DNA from: an uncultured Clostridia bacterium | GTDB taxonomy: Bacteria > Bacillota > Clostridia > Oscillospirales > Acutalibacteraceae | Direction of reading: 5' to 3' | DNA length: 21,711 nt | Assembly (NCBI GenBank): GCA_937896885.1 | Contig: CALBNX010000045.1 | Span: forward strand, 1-21,711 | In this document: positions 14,741 through 21,711 of the stretch, piece after piece | How the letters are laid out: every line of letters starts with the position of its first letter | Numbering within the stretch: the stretch's first letter is position 1 | Position numbers and translations under genes: made by a program | Notes under the pieces: generated by a model | Told to the model about the DNA's origin: nothing | Seen by the model: only the letters and a program-made list of their open reading frames with translations | The model's database searches: none

Positions 14741-16021
14741 ATGAATCCAAAATCTTATTATGAAATCGCAAAGGGAGTTAAACTTCTTTGTGTGAATAGT
14801 GACAAGTTCAAAACAAATTTTTTAAGCATTGATTTTTATGTGCCAATCAACGAGCATTTTGCTGCACTTAATGTACTCTCATCTTTGATGGGACACACAT
14901 CAAAGAATTATAAAACATTCAGCAGTTTCAACGCAAAAGTTGAAAGTCTTTATGGTGCAGATTTTGACACATCAATTGCAACTGCAGGCGAAAAAGTGAG
15001 ATTTAGATTTTCAATTGAAATGCCTGATGACCGTTTCGCACTTGATGAAAATAAGATTTCAGAAGAAGCAGTTGACTTTATTATTGACATAATTTCAAAT
15101 CCAAACTGCGAAAACGAAAAATTTGACGCAGAAAACACAAACCGTGAAATTAAGTTTACTCTTGAAAATATTGAAGCAGAAAAGAATGATAAAAGAGCTT
15201 ATGCACTTTCTCGCTTGCGTCAGTTAATGTGTGCAGGTGAGCCCTATGGCATTGACCGTGAAAAGTTAGAAGAAGATGTTAGAAATCTTGACAGCATCAA
15301 ACTTTTTGATGCATATAAGCATCTTCTTGAAACTGCTACAATTATTATTACTGCTTGTGGTAGCATCAGCGAAAATATGCTTAAAGAAAAATTCTGTGCA
15401 TTTGCAAGTAAAATTGAAAACAGAAACATATTATCCCTTGAAAATATCTATATAGAAAAAGCCGATGAAACCCGTTATTTCACCGAAGAAATGGATATTA
15501 CACAGGCAAAACTCGTTATTGGTCTTCGTTCAGGTATGACTCACGCAGAAGACGATTATTTCGCATTTCGTGTTATGACTGATATTTTTGGCGGTGGACC
15601 ATATTCTCGTCTTTTCTTGAATGTCCGTGAAAAAATGAGCCTTTGCTATTATTGTGGCGCAAGGCTTTTAAGAGATAAGGGTATTATTTTCATTCAAAGT
15701 GGCATTGAAGAAGAAAACTATGAAAAAGCACTCACCGAAATTTTAAATCAGCTTGATATTATGAAAAAAGGTGAATTTTCAGACGAAGACTTTAATTCGT
15801 CAATTACAGCACTTTGCGATGCATTCCGTGGAGTTGGTGATTCACCTGCATCAGTCTGCGCTTTTTATAATTCACAGGTTTTCGATAAAGAATTGGTTAG
15901 CGGAATTGAGTTCGCAGAGAAAATTCGCGCTGTTACAAGAGAACAGGTTGTTGAATGTGCAAACCGTGTAACAGTTGACTCTGTTTATCTTCTCAAAGGG
16001 GAGGGCAAAGATGATGAATAA
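14741..16021 (+). CDS. yfmF: M16-family peptidase-like protein, YfmF type (zinc motif absent)
   Basis: 426-residue protein with the M16 (insulinase/pitrilysin-like) fold: N-terminal half with LSSLMGHTSKNYKTFSSFNAKVESLYGADFD and a second half with IFGGGPYSRLFLNVREKMSLCYYCGARL, the typical R/Y-bearing C-domain. The HXXEH zinc motif is missing at the expected place, as in YfmF of Bacillus subtilis, where YfmF and YfmH are a paired system needed for the 5-aminopentanol modification of elongation factor EF-P. It probably forms a heterodimer with the active partner encoded next. AAGGGTGA precedes the ATG. The stop overlaps the next start by 11 bases, favouring coupled synthesis of the two subunits. 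Confidence 0.82.
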   Translation: MNPKSYYEIAKGVKLLCVNSDKFKTNFLSIDFYVPINEHFAALNVLSSLMGHTSKNYKTFSSFNAKVESLYGADFDTSIATAGEKVRFRFSIEMPDDRFALDENKISEEAVDFIIDIISNPNCENEKFDAENTNREIKFTLENIEAEKNDKRAYALSRLRQLMCAGEPYGIDREKLEEDVRNLDSIKLFDAYKHLLETATIIITACGSISENMLKEKFCAFASKIENRNILSLENIYIEKADETRYFTEEMDITQAKLVIGLRSGMTHAEDDYFAFRVMTDIFGGGPYSRLFLNVREKMSLCYYCGARLLRDKGIIFIQSGIEEENYEKALTEILNQLDIMKKGEFSDEDFNSSITALCDAFRGVGDSPASVCAFYNSQVFDKELVSGIEFAEKIRAVTREQVVECANRVTVDSVYLLKGEGKDDE

Positions 16022-17288
16022 AATCAGAGAGATTAAAAATGAACTTTTAAATGACAGTTATTTTGAAATCGACCACAAATCAGGTTTTAAAATCTTTGTT
16101 TATCCTAAAGAGAATTATTCATCTGCTTATGCAGTTTTCGGTACAAAATACGGCTCAATCGACACTTGTTTTCGTGTTGAAGGTAACGAAGAATTTACAA
16201 CAGTACCAGAGGGTATTGCTCACTTTTTAGAGCATAAGCTTTTTGAAAGTGAAGAACTTGATGCTTTTGCAAGATATGCCAAAACAGGTGCAAGCGCTAA
16301 TGCATACACATCTTTTGACAAGACTTGTTATTTGTTCCAATGTAGTGGCAATTTTGAGAAGTCACTTGAAATTTTATTGGATTTTGTAAGCAACCCATAT
16401 TTTACAGAGCAGACAGTTCAAAAAGAACAGGGCATCATTGGGCAAGAAATCAAAATGTATCAAGATGAGCCAGGCTGGGAGTCGCTTTTTGCACTTCTTC
16501 GTGCAATGTATCATAATCATCCTGTGAGAATTGATATTGCAGGCACAGTTGAATCAATTAGTCATATCACCGCAGAGCTTCTCTATGAATGTTACGAAAC
16601 ATTCTATAACCCTGCAAATATGGCTTTGGCAGTTGTGGGCAATGTGACAGTGAAGCAAGTGTTGGAAATTGCAGACAGAATGCTCAAACCTAAAGAGAGC
16701 AAAAAGATTGAAAGAAAATTCCAGATTGAGCCCGAAACAGTTGTTGAAGATACAATAGTTAGAAATCTTGCAGTTTCAATGCCAATCTTCGCAATCGGAT
16801 ATAAAGAAAAAATAACTACACCGACTCGCACACTCAAAGAAACTCTCGAAAGCAATATTCTGCTTGATATTATCGGTGGCAAAACCTCACCACTCTATGA
16901 AGAAATGCTCACAGATGGGCTTATAAACACAACATTTGATATCGAATATTTTGAAGGTTTTGGTTATTCTGCTCACATTTTCAACGGTGAAAGCTTAGAG
17001 CCAGAAAAAGTCCGCGAAAGAATAAATAAAGAAATTGAAAAAATGAAAAAACAGGGTGTCAATAAAGAAACCTTTGATAGAATTAAGAAAAAGCATTATG
17101 GTGGATTCATTATGAATTTCAATGATATTGATTCACTTGCAAATGCGCTCATTGGGGGCTATTTTAACGGCGACGGTCTCTATGACCAGTTAGAAGTTCT
17201 TGAAAGTATTACACTCGAAGACATCAATAACAGATTAAACGCTATTAACATTGAAAATTCTTCAATGTCAATCATAAAGCAAAACTGA
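16011..17288 (+). CDS. yfmH: M16-family zinc peptidase, YfmH type
   Basis: 425-residue active M16 peptidase. HFLEH (His71-Phe-Leu-Glu74-His75) is the inverted zinc motif HXXEH, with the third ligand Glu146 in GQEIKMYQDEP, at the spacing typical of M16. The C-terminal half has TSPLYEEMLTDGL and YFEGFGYSAHIF. It is the catalytic partner of the preceding zinc-less protein. In Bacillus this pair is linked to EF-P modification. Start: GGGGAGG (15998-16004) lies 6 bases before the ATG at 16011, with a second ATG immediately after it at 16014; either works. An upstream in-frame ATG at 15975 lacks a ribosome binding site and would overlap yfmF more, so I reject it. Confidence 0.86.
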   Translation: MMNKIREIKNELLNDSYFEIDHKSGFKIFVYPKENYSSAYAVFGTKYGSIDTCFRVEGNEEFTTVPEGIAHFLEHKLFESEELDAFARYAKTGASANAYTSFDKTCYLFQCSGNFEKSLEILLDFVSNPYFTEQTVQKEQGIIGQEIKMYQDEPGWESLFALLRAMYHNHPVRIDIAGTVESISHITAELLYECYETFYNPANMALAVVGNVTVKQVLEIADRMLKPKESKKIERKFQIEPETVVEDTIVRNLAVSMPIFAIGYKEKITTPTRTLKETLESNILLDIIGGKTSPLYEEMLTDGLINTTFDIEYFEGFGYSAHIFNGESLEPEKVRERINKEIEKMKKQGVNKETFDRIKKKHYGGFIMNFNDIDSLANALIGGYFNGDGLYDQLEVLESITLEDINNRLNAINIENSSMSIIKQN

Positions 17289-17302
17289 AAGGAGAGTATT
17301 TT

Positions 17303-18232
17303 ATGAAATGGTTTACAGATTATACTCTTGTTGAGTTCCCAAAATTGGGTTGGGATTTTAATGTCTATGAAAATTTAGTTGAATTCACTCTTCCCGGTTG
17401 GGATATTGACATCACAATCAAATTCTATGGTGTCATAATTGCATTTGGTTTCACTCTTGCCGTGCTTTTTGGCGGAAGAATGGCTTATAAATGGAAAATG
17501 AGCATTGACAAAATGCTTGATGTGCTCATTTATGGTACATTCGGTGGAATTATCGGTGCAAGACTTTATTATGTTGCTTTCGAGTGGGATAGCTATAAAG
17601 ACGATTTATTGTCAGTTTTCAAAATATGGGAAGGTGGACTTGCCATCTACGGCGGTATTATCGGCGCATTTATCGCAGCATATTTTGTGTGCAAAAAAGT
17701 TGACCTTAATTTCTATAAATTGCTTGACCTTGCGGGTATGAGTTTGCTTATCGGACAAGGCATCGGCAGATGGGGTAACTTCACAAATCAAGAAGCATTT
17801 GGTATTAACACCGATTCAATTTTTGGAATGACAAGCGAGAAGATTTCAGATTACATATCTTCTCATTATTCTACGCTCACCGCAAATGGAATCTCTATGG
17901 ATTCAACATTGCCTGTGCACCCAACATTCCTTTATGAATCAATCTGGTGTCTTTTCGGTTTTGTGGTGCTCTATATTGTCTGCAAAAAGTTTAGAAAATT
18001 TGACGGACAGTTAATTCTCGGCTATGGCATTATCTATGGTATTGAACGCTTTTTTGTTGAAGGTCTTCGCACAGATAGTCTCTATATCGGTGACACAGGT
18101 CTTCGTGTTTCACAGGTGCTCTCTCTTACGATTGTAGTGTTCTGTGCAACGCTTACAATAATCAGACTTGTACAAATCAATAAAGGCAATGTGGATAAGG
18201 TTAAAGAGTATAAGGAGAAAAATAATGTATAA
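17303..18232 (+). CDS. lgt: Prolipoprotein diacylglyceryl transferase
   Basis: Transfers diacylglycerol from phosphatidylglycerol to the lipobox cysteine of prolipoproteins in the membrane, the first step of lipoprotein maturation. The 309-residue protein has about seven membrane segments and the Lgt signature region GQGIGRWGNFTNQEAFG (Arg156, Asn159 and Glu164 conserved). It also has GGIIGARLYYV, WEGGLAIYGG and the HPTFLYES motif. AAAGGAGAG precedes the ATG, 14 bases after yfmH. Its 3' end overlaps folD by 8 bases. It would lipidate proteins such as the orphan substrate-binding lipoprotein at 6567. Confidence 0.95.
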   Translation: MKWFTDYTLVEFPKLGWDFNVYENLVEFTLPGWDIDITIKFYGVIIAFGFTLAVLFGGRMAYKWKMSIDKMLDVLIYGTFGGIIGARLYYVAFEWDSYKDDLLSVFKIWEGGLAIYGGIIGAFIAAYFVCKKVDLNFYKLLDLAGMSLLIGQGIGRWGNFTNQEAFGINTDSIFGMTSEKISDYISSHYSTLTANGISMDSTLPVHPTFLYESIWCLFGFVVLYIVCKKFRKFDGQLILGYGIIYGIERFFVEGLRTDSLYIGDTGLRVSQVLSLTIVVFCATLTIIRLVQINKGNVDKVKEYKEKNNV

Positions 18233-19073
18233 AATTATTGACGGTAAAGAAGTTTCTGCATCAGTAAGAAACGAGATTAAAGCAGAAGTTGAAATTCTTA
18301 AAAATCAAGGCAAAAAAACAGGACTTGCCGTTGTAATTGTGGGCAATAATCCTGCATCCAGAGTATATGTAAATAACAAGAAAAAAGGTTGTGAAGAAGT
18401 GGGCATGGAGTCTTTTGAATATGCTCTTCCCGAAGAAACAACCACAGAAGAATTGTTAGAATTAGTTGAAAAGCTCAATAATGACGATGCAGTTGACGGT
18501 ATTCTTTGCCAGTTGCCATTGCCAAAACAGATTGATGAGAAAAAAGTGCTCAATGCAATCGTACCACATAAAGATGTTGACGCATTCCACCCAGTAAATA
18601 CAGGTCATATTATGATTGGTGACCACTCATTTTTACCTTGTACCCCTGCAGGAATTATGGAAATGCTTAAATATTATGACATTTCTGTTGAGGGTAAAGA
18701 ATGTGTTGTTATCGGCAGAAGTAATATTGTAGGCAAACCAATGGCTATGCTTTTGCTCGGCAAAAACGGTACAGTTACAATCTGTCATTCTCGCACGAAG
18801 GACCTTGCAAAAGTAACTCGCCGTGCTGATATTCTTGTTGCTGCTGTGGGTATTGCATATTTTGTAAAAGAAGATATGGTCAAAGACGGTGCAGTTGTAA
18901 TCGACGTTGGTATGAACAGAAACCAAGAGGGCAAACTCTGTGGGGATGTTGATTTTGAGAATGTAAAAGATAAGTGTTCATTTATCACACCAGTACCTGG
19001 TGGCGTAGGTCCGATGACAATAACAATGTTATTGAAAAACACCTTAACAGCATCAAAGGAACATAAAAAATAG
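18225..19073 (+). CDS. folD: Bifunctional methylenetetrahydrofolate dehydrogenase / methenyltetrahydrofolate cyclohydrolase
   Basis: Interconverts 5,10-methylene-, 5,10-methenyl- and 10-formyl-tetrahydrofolate with NADP(H), supplying one-carbon units. The 282-residue protein has the catalytic YVNNK (Tyr48, Lys52), GILCQLPLP with Gln96, and DVDAFHPVN. It also has PCTPAGIMEML, the nucleotide-binding GRSNIVGKP (164-172) and PVPGGVGPMT near the end. Start choice: AAGGAGA (18212-18218) lies 6 bases before the ATG at 18225. An in-frame ATG at 18168 has no ribosome binding site and would give a non-homologous extension. It is the last gene of the operon, overlapping lgt and followed by a REP-like hairpin terminator. 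Confidence 0.97.
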   Translation: MYKIIDGKEVSASVRNEIKAEVEILKNQGKKTGLAVVIVGNNPASRVYVNNKKKGCEEVGMESFEYALPEETTTEELLELVEKLNNDDAVDGILCQLPLPKQIDEKKVLNAIVPHKDVDAFHPVNTGHIMIGDHSFLPCTPAGIMEMLKYYDISVEGKECVVIGRSNIVGKPMAMLLLGKNGTVTICHSRTKDLAKVTRRADILVAAVGIAYFVKEDMVKDGAVVIDVGMNRNQEGKLCGDVDFENVKDKCSFITPVPGGVGPMTITMLLKNTLTASKEHKK

Positions 19074-19110
19074 AAATTCCATATAAGTTTATGTAATTAA
19101 ATAAATTATT

Positions 19111-19141
19111 GTAGAGGACGATGCCCACTCGTCCCGTTTTT
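19111..19141 (+). terminator. REP-like palindrome, copy 4 (variant), acting as terminator
   Basis: GTAG, then a GGACGA/TCGTCC stem (19116-19121 and 19129-19134) with a 7-base loop TGCCCAC, a CCCGT end like the other copies, and five T residues. It lies 38 bases after the folD stop. Stem and loop differ from copies 1-3, but the GTAG 5' end and CCCGT 3' end are the same. Confidence 0.72.
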
Positions 19142-19162
19142 AAACGAAATGAAGGTGAGAAA

Positions 19163-21628
19163 ATGACACAATTTAATATTACGGGTATGAGTTGTGCTGC
19201 CTGTGTTGCACGAGTTGAAAAAGCCGTTAATTCTGTCGATGGTGTAAGTTCTTGTTCTGTCAGTCTTCTCACCAACTCAATGGGTGTTGAGGGCTCTGCT
19301 GATTCAAATACAATAATCAAAGCAGTTGAAAATGCAGGCTATGGTGCAAGCCTTAAAGACGAAAAAACACCGTCACAAAACGATGCTTTAAAAGACACAG
19401 AAACACCCAAACTAAAAAAAAGACTCATAACATCATTGGGATTTTTGCTCGTCTTAATATATATCTCAATGGGTCACGTTATGTGGGGTTGGTATTTGCC
19501 AATCACAAACCCGATTGTCATTGGAATAATCGAATTTCTGTTAACGGTTATTATAATGATAATCAATAGAAATTTCTTTATAAACGGCTTTAAAGGGCTT
19601 TTGCACAAGTCACCCAATATGGATACTCTTGTGGCCCTTGGCTCAGGTGCAGCATTTATTTATAGCACTTATCTGCTTATAAAAATGTTCACGGTCAGCG
19701 GTGATATGGCTCACCATTATTTGCACGAATTCTATTTTGAATCTGCCGCAATGATTTTAACACTTATCACAGTTGGCAAAATGCTTGAAGCAAGGTCAAA
19801 GGGCAAGACCACAAATGCCCTTAAATCTTTAATGAATTTAGCACCAAAAACTGCTACAATTTTGGTTGATGGTGTTGAAAAAGTAATTCCTATTGAGAAT
19901 GTGCAGAAAGGTGACATTTTCATTGTCCGTCCCGGTGAGCAAATTTCAGTTGACGGTGTAATAATTGACGGACACACCGCAGTTGACGAGTCAGCGCTTA
20001 CTGGTGAGAGCATCCCTGTTGATAAAAATACAGGTGACAAAGTTTCAGGTGGCACAATAAATCAGTCAGGCTTTATCAAGTGCGAAGCCTTGCGAGTTGG
20101 TGAAGATACAACCCTTTCACAAATTATTAAAATGGTGAGTGATGCGGCTGCTACAAAAGCACCAATTGCCAAAATTGCAGATAAGGTTTCAGGTGTGTTT
20201 GTGCCCGTTGTAATCACAATTGCAATCATCACAACAATTGTATGGTTGTTAACTGGTCAAAGTTTTGGCTATGCCTTGGCTCGTGGGATTTCGGTGCTTG
20301 TAATCAGTTGCCCTTGTGCTTTGGGGCTTGCAACCCCAGTTGCCATTATGGTGGGTAACGGTGTCGGCGCTAAAAATGGTATCCTTTTCAAAACTGCAGT
20401 TTCACTTGAAGAAACAGGAAGAATCAGCACAATAGTCCTTGATAAAACGGGTACAATCACAAAAGGTCAACCAAAAGTAACAGATATAATTCCAATAAAT
20501 ACAAGTAAAAATGAGCTTTTGATGTTTGCTTATTCACTTGAGAAAATGAGTGAGCATCCACTGGCAAAAGCCATTGTAGAAAAGGGAAATGAAGCAGAGC
20601 TTTCACCAATAGAAATTACCGATTTCAAAGCACTTTCGGGTAATGGTGTCAGCGGAAAACTCAATGATAAAACCATTTTGGGTGGTAGCCTTAAATTTAT
20701 AAATGAGCAGATTTCTATTGATGACAACACAATAAACTTATGCGAAAATCTCGCAGAGAATGGTAAAACACCTTTACTTTTCAGTATTGATAATGAACTT
20801 TTGGGAATAATAGCAGTAGCCGATGTGGTTAAAGACGATAGCCCTAAAGCCATCAAAGAATTGCAGAATATGGGTATTAAAGTTATAATGCTCACAGGAG
20901 ATAACGAAAAAACCGCGAATGCAATCGGCAAAACGGTGGGCGTTGATGAAGTTATCGCGGGAGTCTTGCCTGACGGCAAAGAAAAGGTTGTACGCACCCT
21001 TAAAGATAAGGCTAAGGTTATGATGGTGGGTGACGGCATCAACGACGCACCAGCATTAACCCGTGCAGATATTGGTGTAGCAATCGGTGCAGGCACGGAT
21101 ATTGCCATTGATTCAGCGGATATTGTGCTTATGAACAGCAAACTCTCTGATGTGGCGTCTGCAATAAGACTTAGCCGTGCAACCCTTAAAAACATTCACG
21201 AAAATTTGTTTTGGGCATTTTTCTATAACGCATTGGGAATACCCCTTGCCGCAGGTCTGTTTATAAATATTTTCGGTTGGGAATTAAACCCAATGTTTGG
21301 CGCAGCGGCAATGAGCCTCTCATCATTCTGTGTTGTTTCAAATGCTTTAAGGCTCAATTTCAAAGATATTCATAATAGTAAAAAAGATAAAAAAATCAAG
21401 TTTAAATATAAGGAGAAAAAAGTTATGCAGATTACAATGAAAATTGAAGGTATGATGTGCCCACATTGTGAGGCTCACGTTAAAAAAGCTCTCGAAGGCG
21501 TAGCAGAAGTTCGCGAAGCAATCGTAAGCCACAAAGACGGCACAGCAATCGTAACTCTCGATGCAGACGCAGCGCCAGTTACTCTCAAAAAAGCAGTAGA
21601 AGAGCAGGGGTACAAGGTGATTGAATAA
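19163..21628 (+). CDS. copA: Copper-translocating P1B-type ATPase with C-terminal CopZ-like domain
   Basis: Exports Cu+ across the membrane using ATP. The N-terminal HMA domain has GMSCAAC (Cys11, Cys14). The transport site is CPC at 383-385, the phosphorylated Asp is 427 in DKTGT, SEHPLAKAI holds the HP motif, and GDGINDAP begins at 623. The TGES loop (ALTGESIPV) is present. The C-terminus is unusual: after a Lys-rich linker, a second HMA domain with MCPHC (Cys766, Cys769) runs to the end, and it has its own internal ribosome binding site and ATG. Start choice: AAGGTGAG lies just before the ATG at 19163; an in-frame ATG at 19121 falls inside the REP hairpin and is rejected. 821 residues, against about 740-800 for usual CopA. 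No copper regulator gene is adjacent in the window. Confidence 0.95.
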   Translation: MTQFNITGMSCAACVARVEKAVNSVDGVSSCSVSLLTNSMGVEGSADSNTIIKAVENAGYGASLKDEKTPSQNDALKDTETPKLKKRLITSLGFLLVLIYISMGHVMWGWYLPITNPIVIGIIEFLLTVIIMIINRNFFINGFKGLLHKSPNMDTLVALGSGAAFIYSTYLLIKMFTVSGDMAHHYLHEFYFESAAMILTLITVGKMLEARSKGKTTNALKSLMNLAPKTATILVDGVEKVIPIENVQKGDIFIVRPGEQISVDGVIIDGHTAVDESALTGESIPVDKNTGDKVSGGTINQSGFIKCEALRVGEDTTLSQIIKMVSDAAATKAPIAKIADKVSGVFVPVVITIAIITTIVWLLTGQSFGYALARGISVLVISCPCALGLATPVAIMVGNGVGAKNGILFKTAVSLEETGRISTIVLDKTGTITKGQPKVTDIIPINTSKNELLMFAYSLEKMSEHPLAKAIVEKGNEAELSPIEITDFKALSGNGVSGKLNDKTILGGSLKFINEQISIDDNTINLCENLAENGKTPLLFSIDNELLGIIAVADVVKDDSPKAIKELQNMGIKVIMLTGDNEKTANAIGKTVGVDEVIAGVLPDGKEKVVRTLKDKAKVMMVGDGINDAPALTRADIGVAIGAGTDIAIDSADIVLMNSKLSDVASAIRLSRATLKNIHENLFWAFFYNALGIPLAAGLFINIFGWELNPMFGAAAMSLSSFCVVSNALRLNFKDIHNSKKDKKIKFKYKEKKVMQITMKIEGMMCPHCEAHVKKALEGVAEVREAIVSHKDGTAIVTLDADAAPVTLKKAVEEQGYKVIE
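21425..21628 (+). CDS. Possible internally initiated CopZ-like copper chaperone (within copA frame)
   Basis: AAGGAGA (21410-21416) stands 8 bases before an in-frame ATG at 21425, codon 755 of copA. Translation from it would yield a free 67-residue HMA protein (MCPHC motif) of CopZ size, ending at the copA stop. The ribosome binding site is as good as those of true genes in this window (the lgt/folD junction uses the same TATAAGGAGAAAAA context). The domain also looks richer in GC and in codons such as CTC, CGC and GAC than the preceding part. It could equally be a recent copA-copZ fusion whose internal signal is only a relic. Confidence 0.5.
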   Translation: MQITMKIEGMMCPHCEAHVKKALEGVAEVREAIVSHKDGTAIVTLDADAAPVTLKKAVEEQGYKVIE

Positions 21629-21711
21629 GTGCAAACTTGATTCTTTTTCCGCAATACTTCGTGGCTTTCGGCTCGCGGTATACCTGATACAGCTTCGCCT
21701 CTGCCACATTG
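21629..21711. other. GC-richer structured sequence at the window edge
   Basis: The 83 bases after copA are visibly richer in GC than the surrounding DNA. They contain an 8-base palindrome GGTATACC (21677-21684), and CAAT ... GTGGC (21652-21665) is answered by GCCACATTG at 21703-21711. I see no T-rich terminator and no convincing gene. It may be part of a dispersed repeat cut by the window edge. Confidence 0.35.

Noticed and set aside
20530..21195. Long open frame on the minus strand opposite copA (221 codons)
   Set aside because: It is antisense to the DKTGT-to-GDGIND part of copA, has a Ser/Leu/Ile-rich low-complexity composition, and shows no ribosome binding site or family motif. It is a shadow of the copA codon pattern.

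Overview
The window reads as chromosomal DNA from an AT-rich, Gram-positive anaerobe of the Clostridia, probably a gut Oscillospirales/Ruminococcaceae-type bacterium. The basis is the low GC content, strong AGGAGG-type ribosome binding sites, extended -10 promoters, a lipoprotein signal plus lgt with no outer-membrane genes, a yfmF/yfmH M16 pair, a VanZ-like protein, a DUF1015 protein and a YczE/YitT-type membrane protein. The genus assignment is inference.

Layout. 1-2521 (+): the tail of an upstream gene, then a large ABC-2-type permease with a long C-terminal extracytoplasmic region. 2531-2614: hairpin terminators. 2624-6432 (-): rmuC followed by a cytoplasmic GH3 beta-glucosidase. 6567-9821 (+): a tightly packed trio of substrate-binding lipoprotein, VanZ-like protein and DUF1015 protein. 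9828-10359 (+): a REP-associated tyrosine transposase (RAYT) broken by a 7-bp tandem duplication and carrying two identical, oppositely oriented REP hairpins inside its reading frame. 10381-11866 (+): a small PH-like membrane protein and a YczE-family membrane protein. 11894-12991 (+): a REP hairpin doubling as a terminator, a near-consensus promoter, a yybP-ykoY (Mn2+) riboswitch with an overlapping terminator, and an SPFH/prohibitin-family gene. 13051-14508 (-): a cysteine-rich radical SAM enzyme. 14741-19073 (+): the overlapping operon yfmF-yfmH-lgt-folD. 19163-21628 (+): a CopA copper ATPase with a CopZ-like domain fused at its C-terminus behind an internal ribosome binding site. 21629-21711: a GC-richer, structured edge sequence.

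Most genes are core or housekeeping functions: glycoside hydrolysis, DNA maintenance, lipoprotein lipidation, one-carbon folate metabolism and copper export. The notable features are regulatory or mobile-element related: the Mn2+ riboswitch in front of an SPFH gene, the CopA-CopZ fusion with its own internal start, and the RAYT/REP set in which REP copies sit inside the transposase gene and also supply terminators for neighbouring genes. I found no CRISPR array, prophage, tRNA or rRNA.
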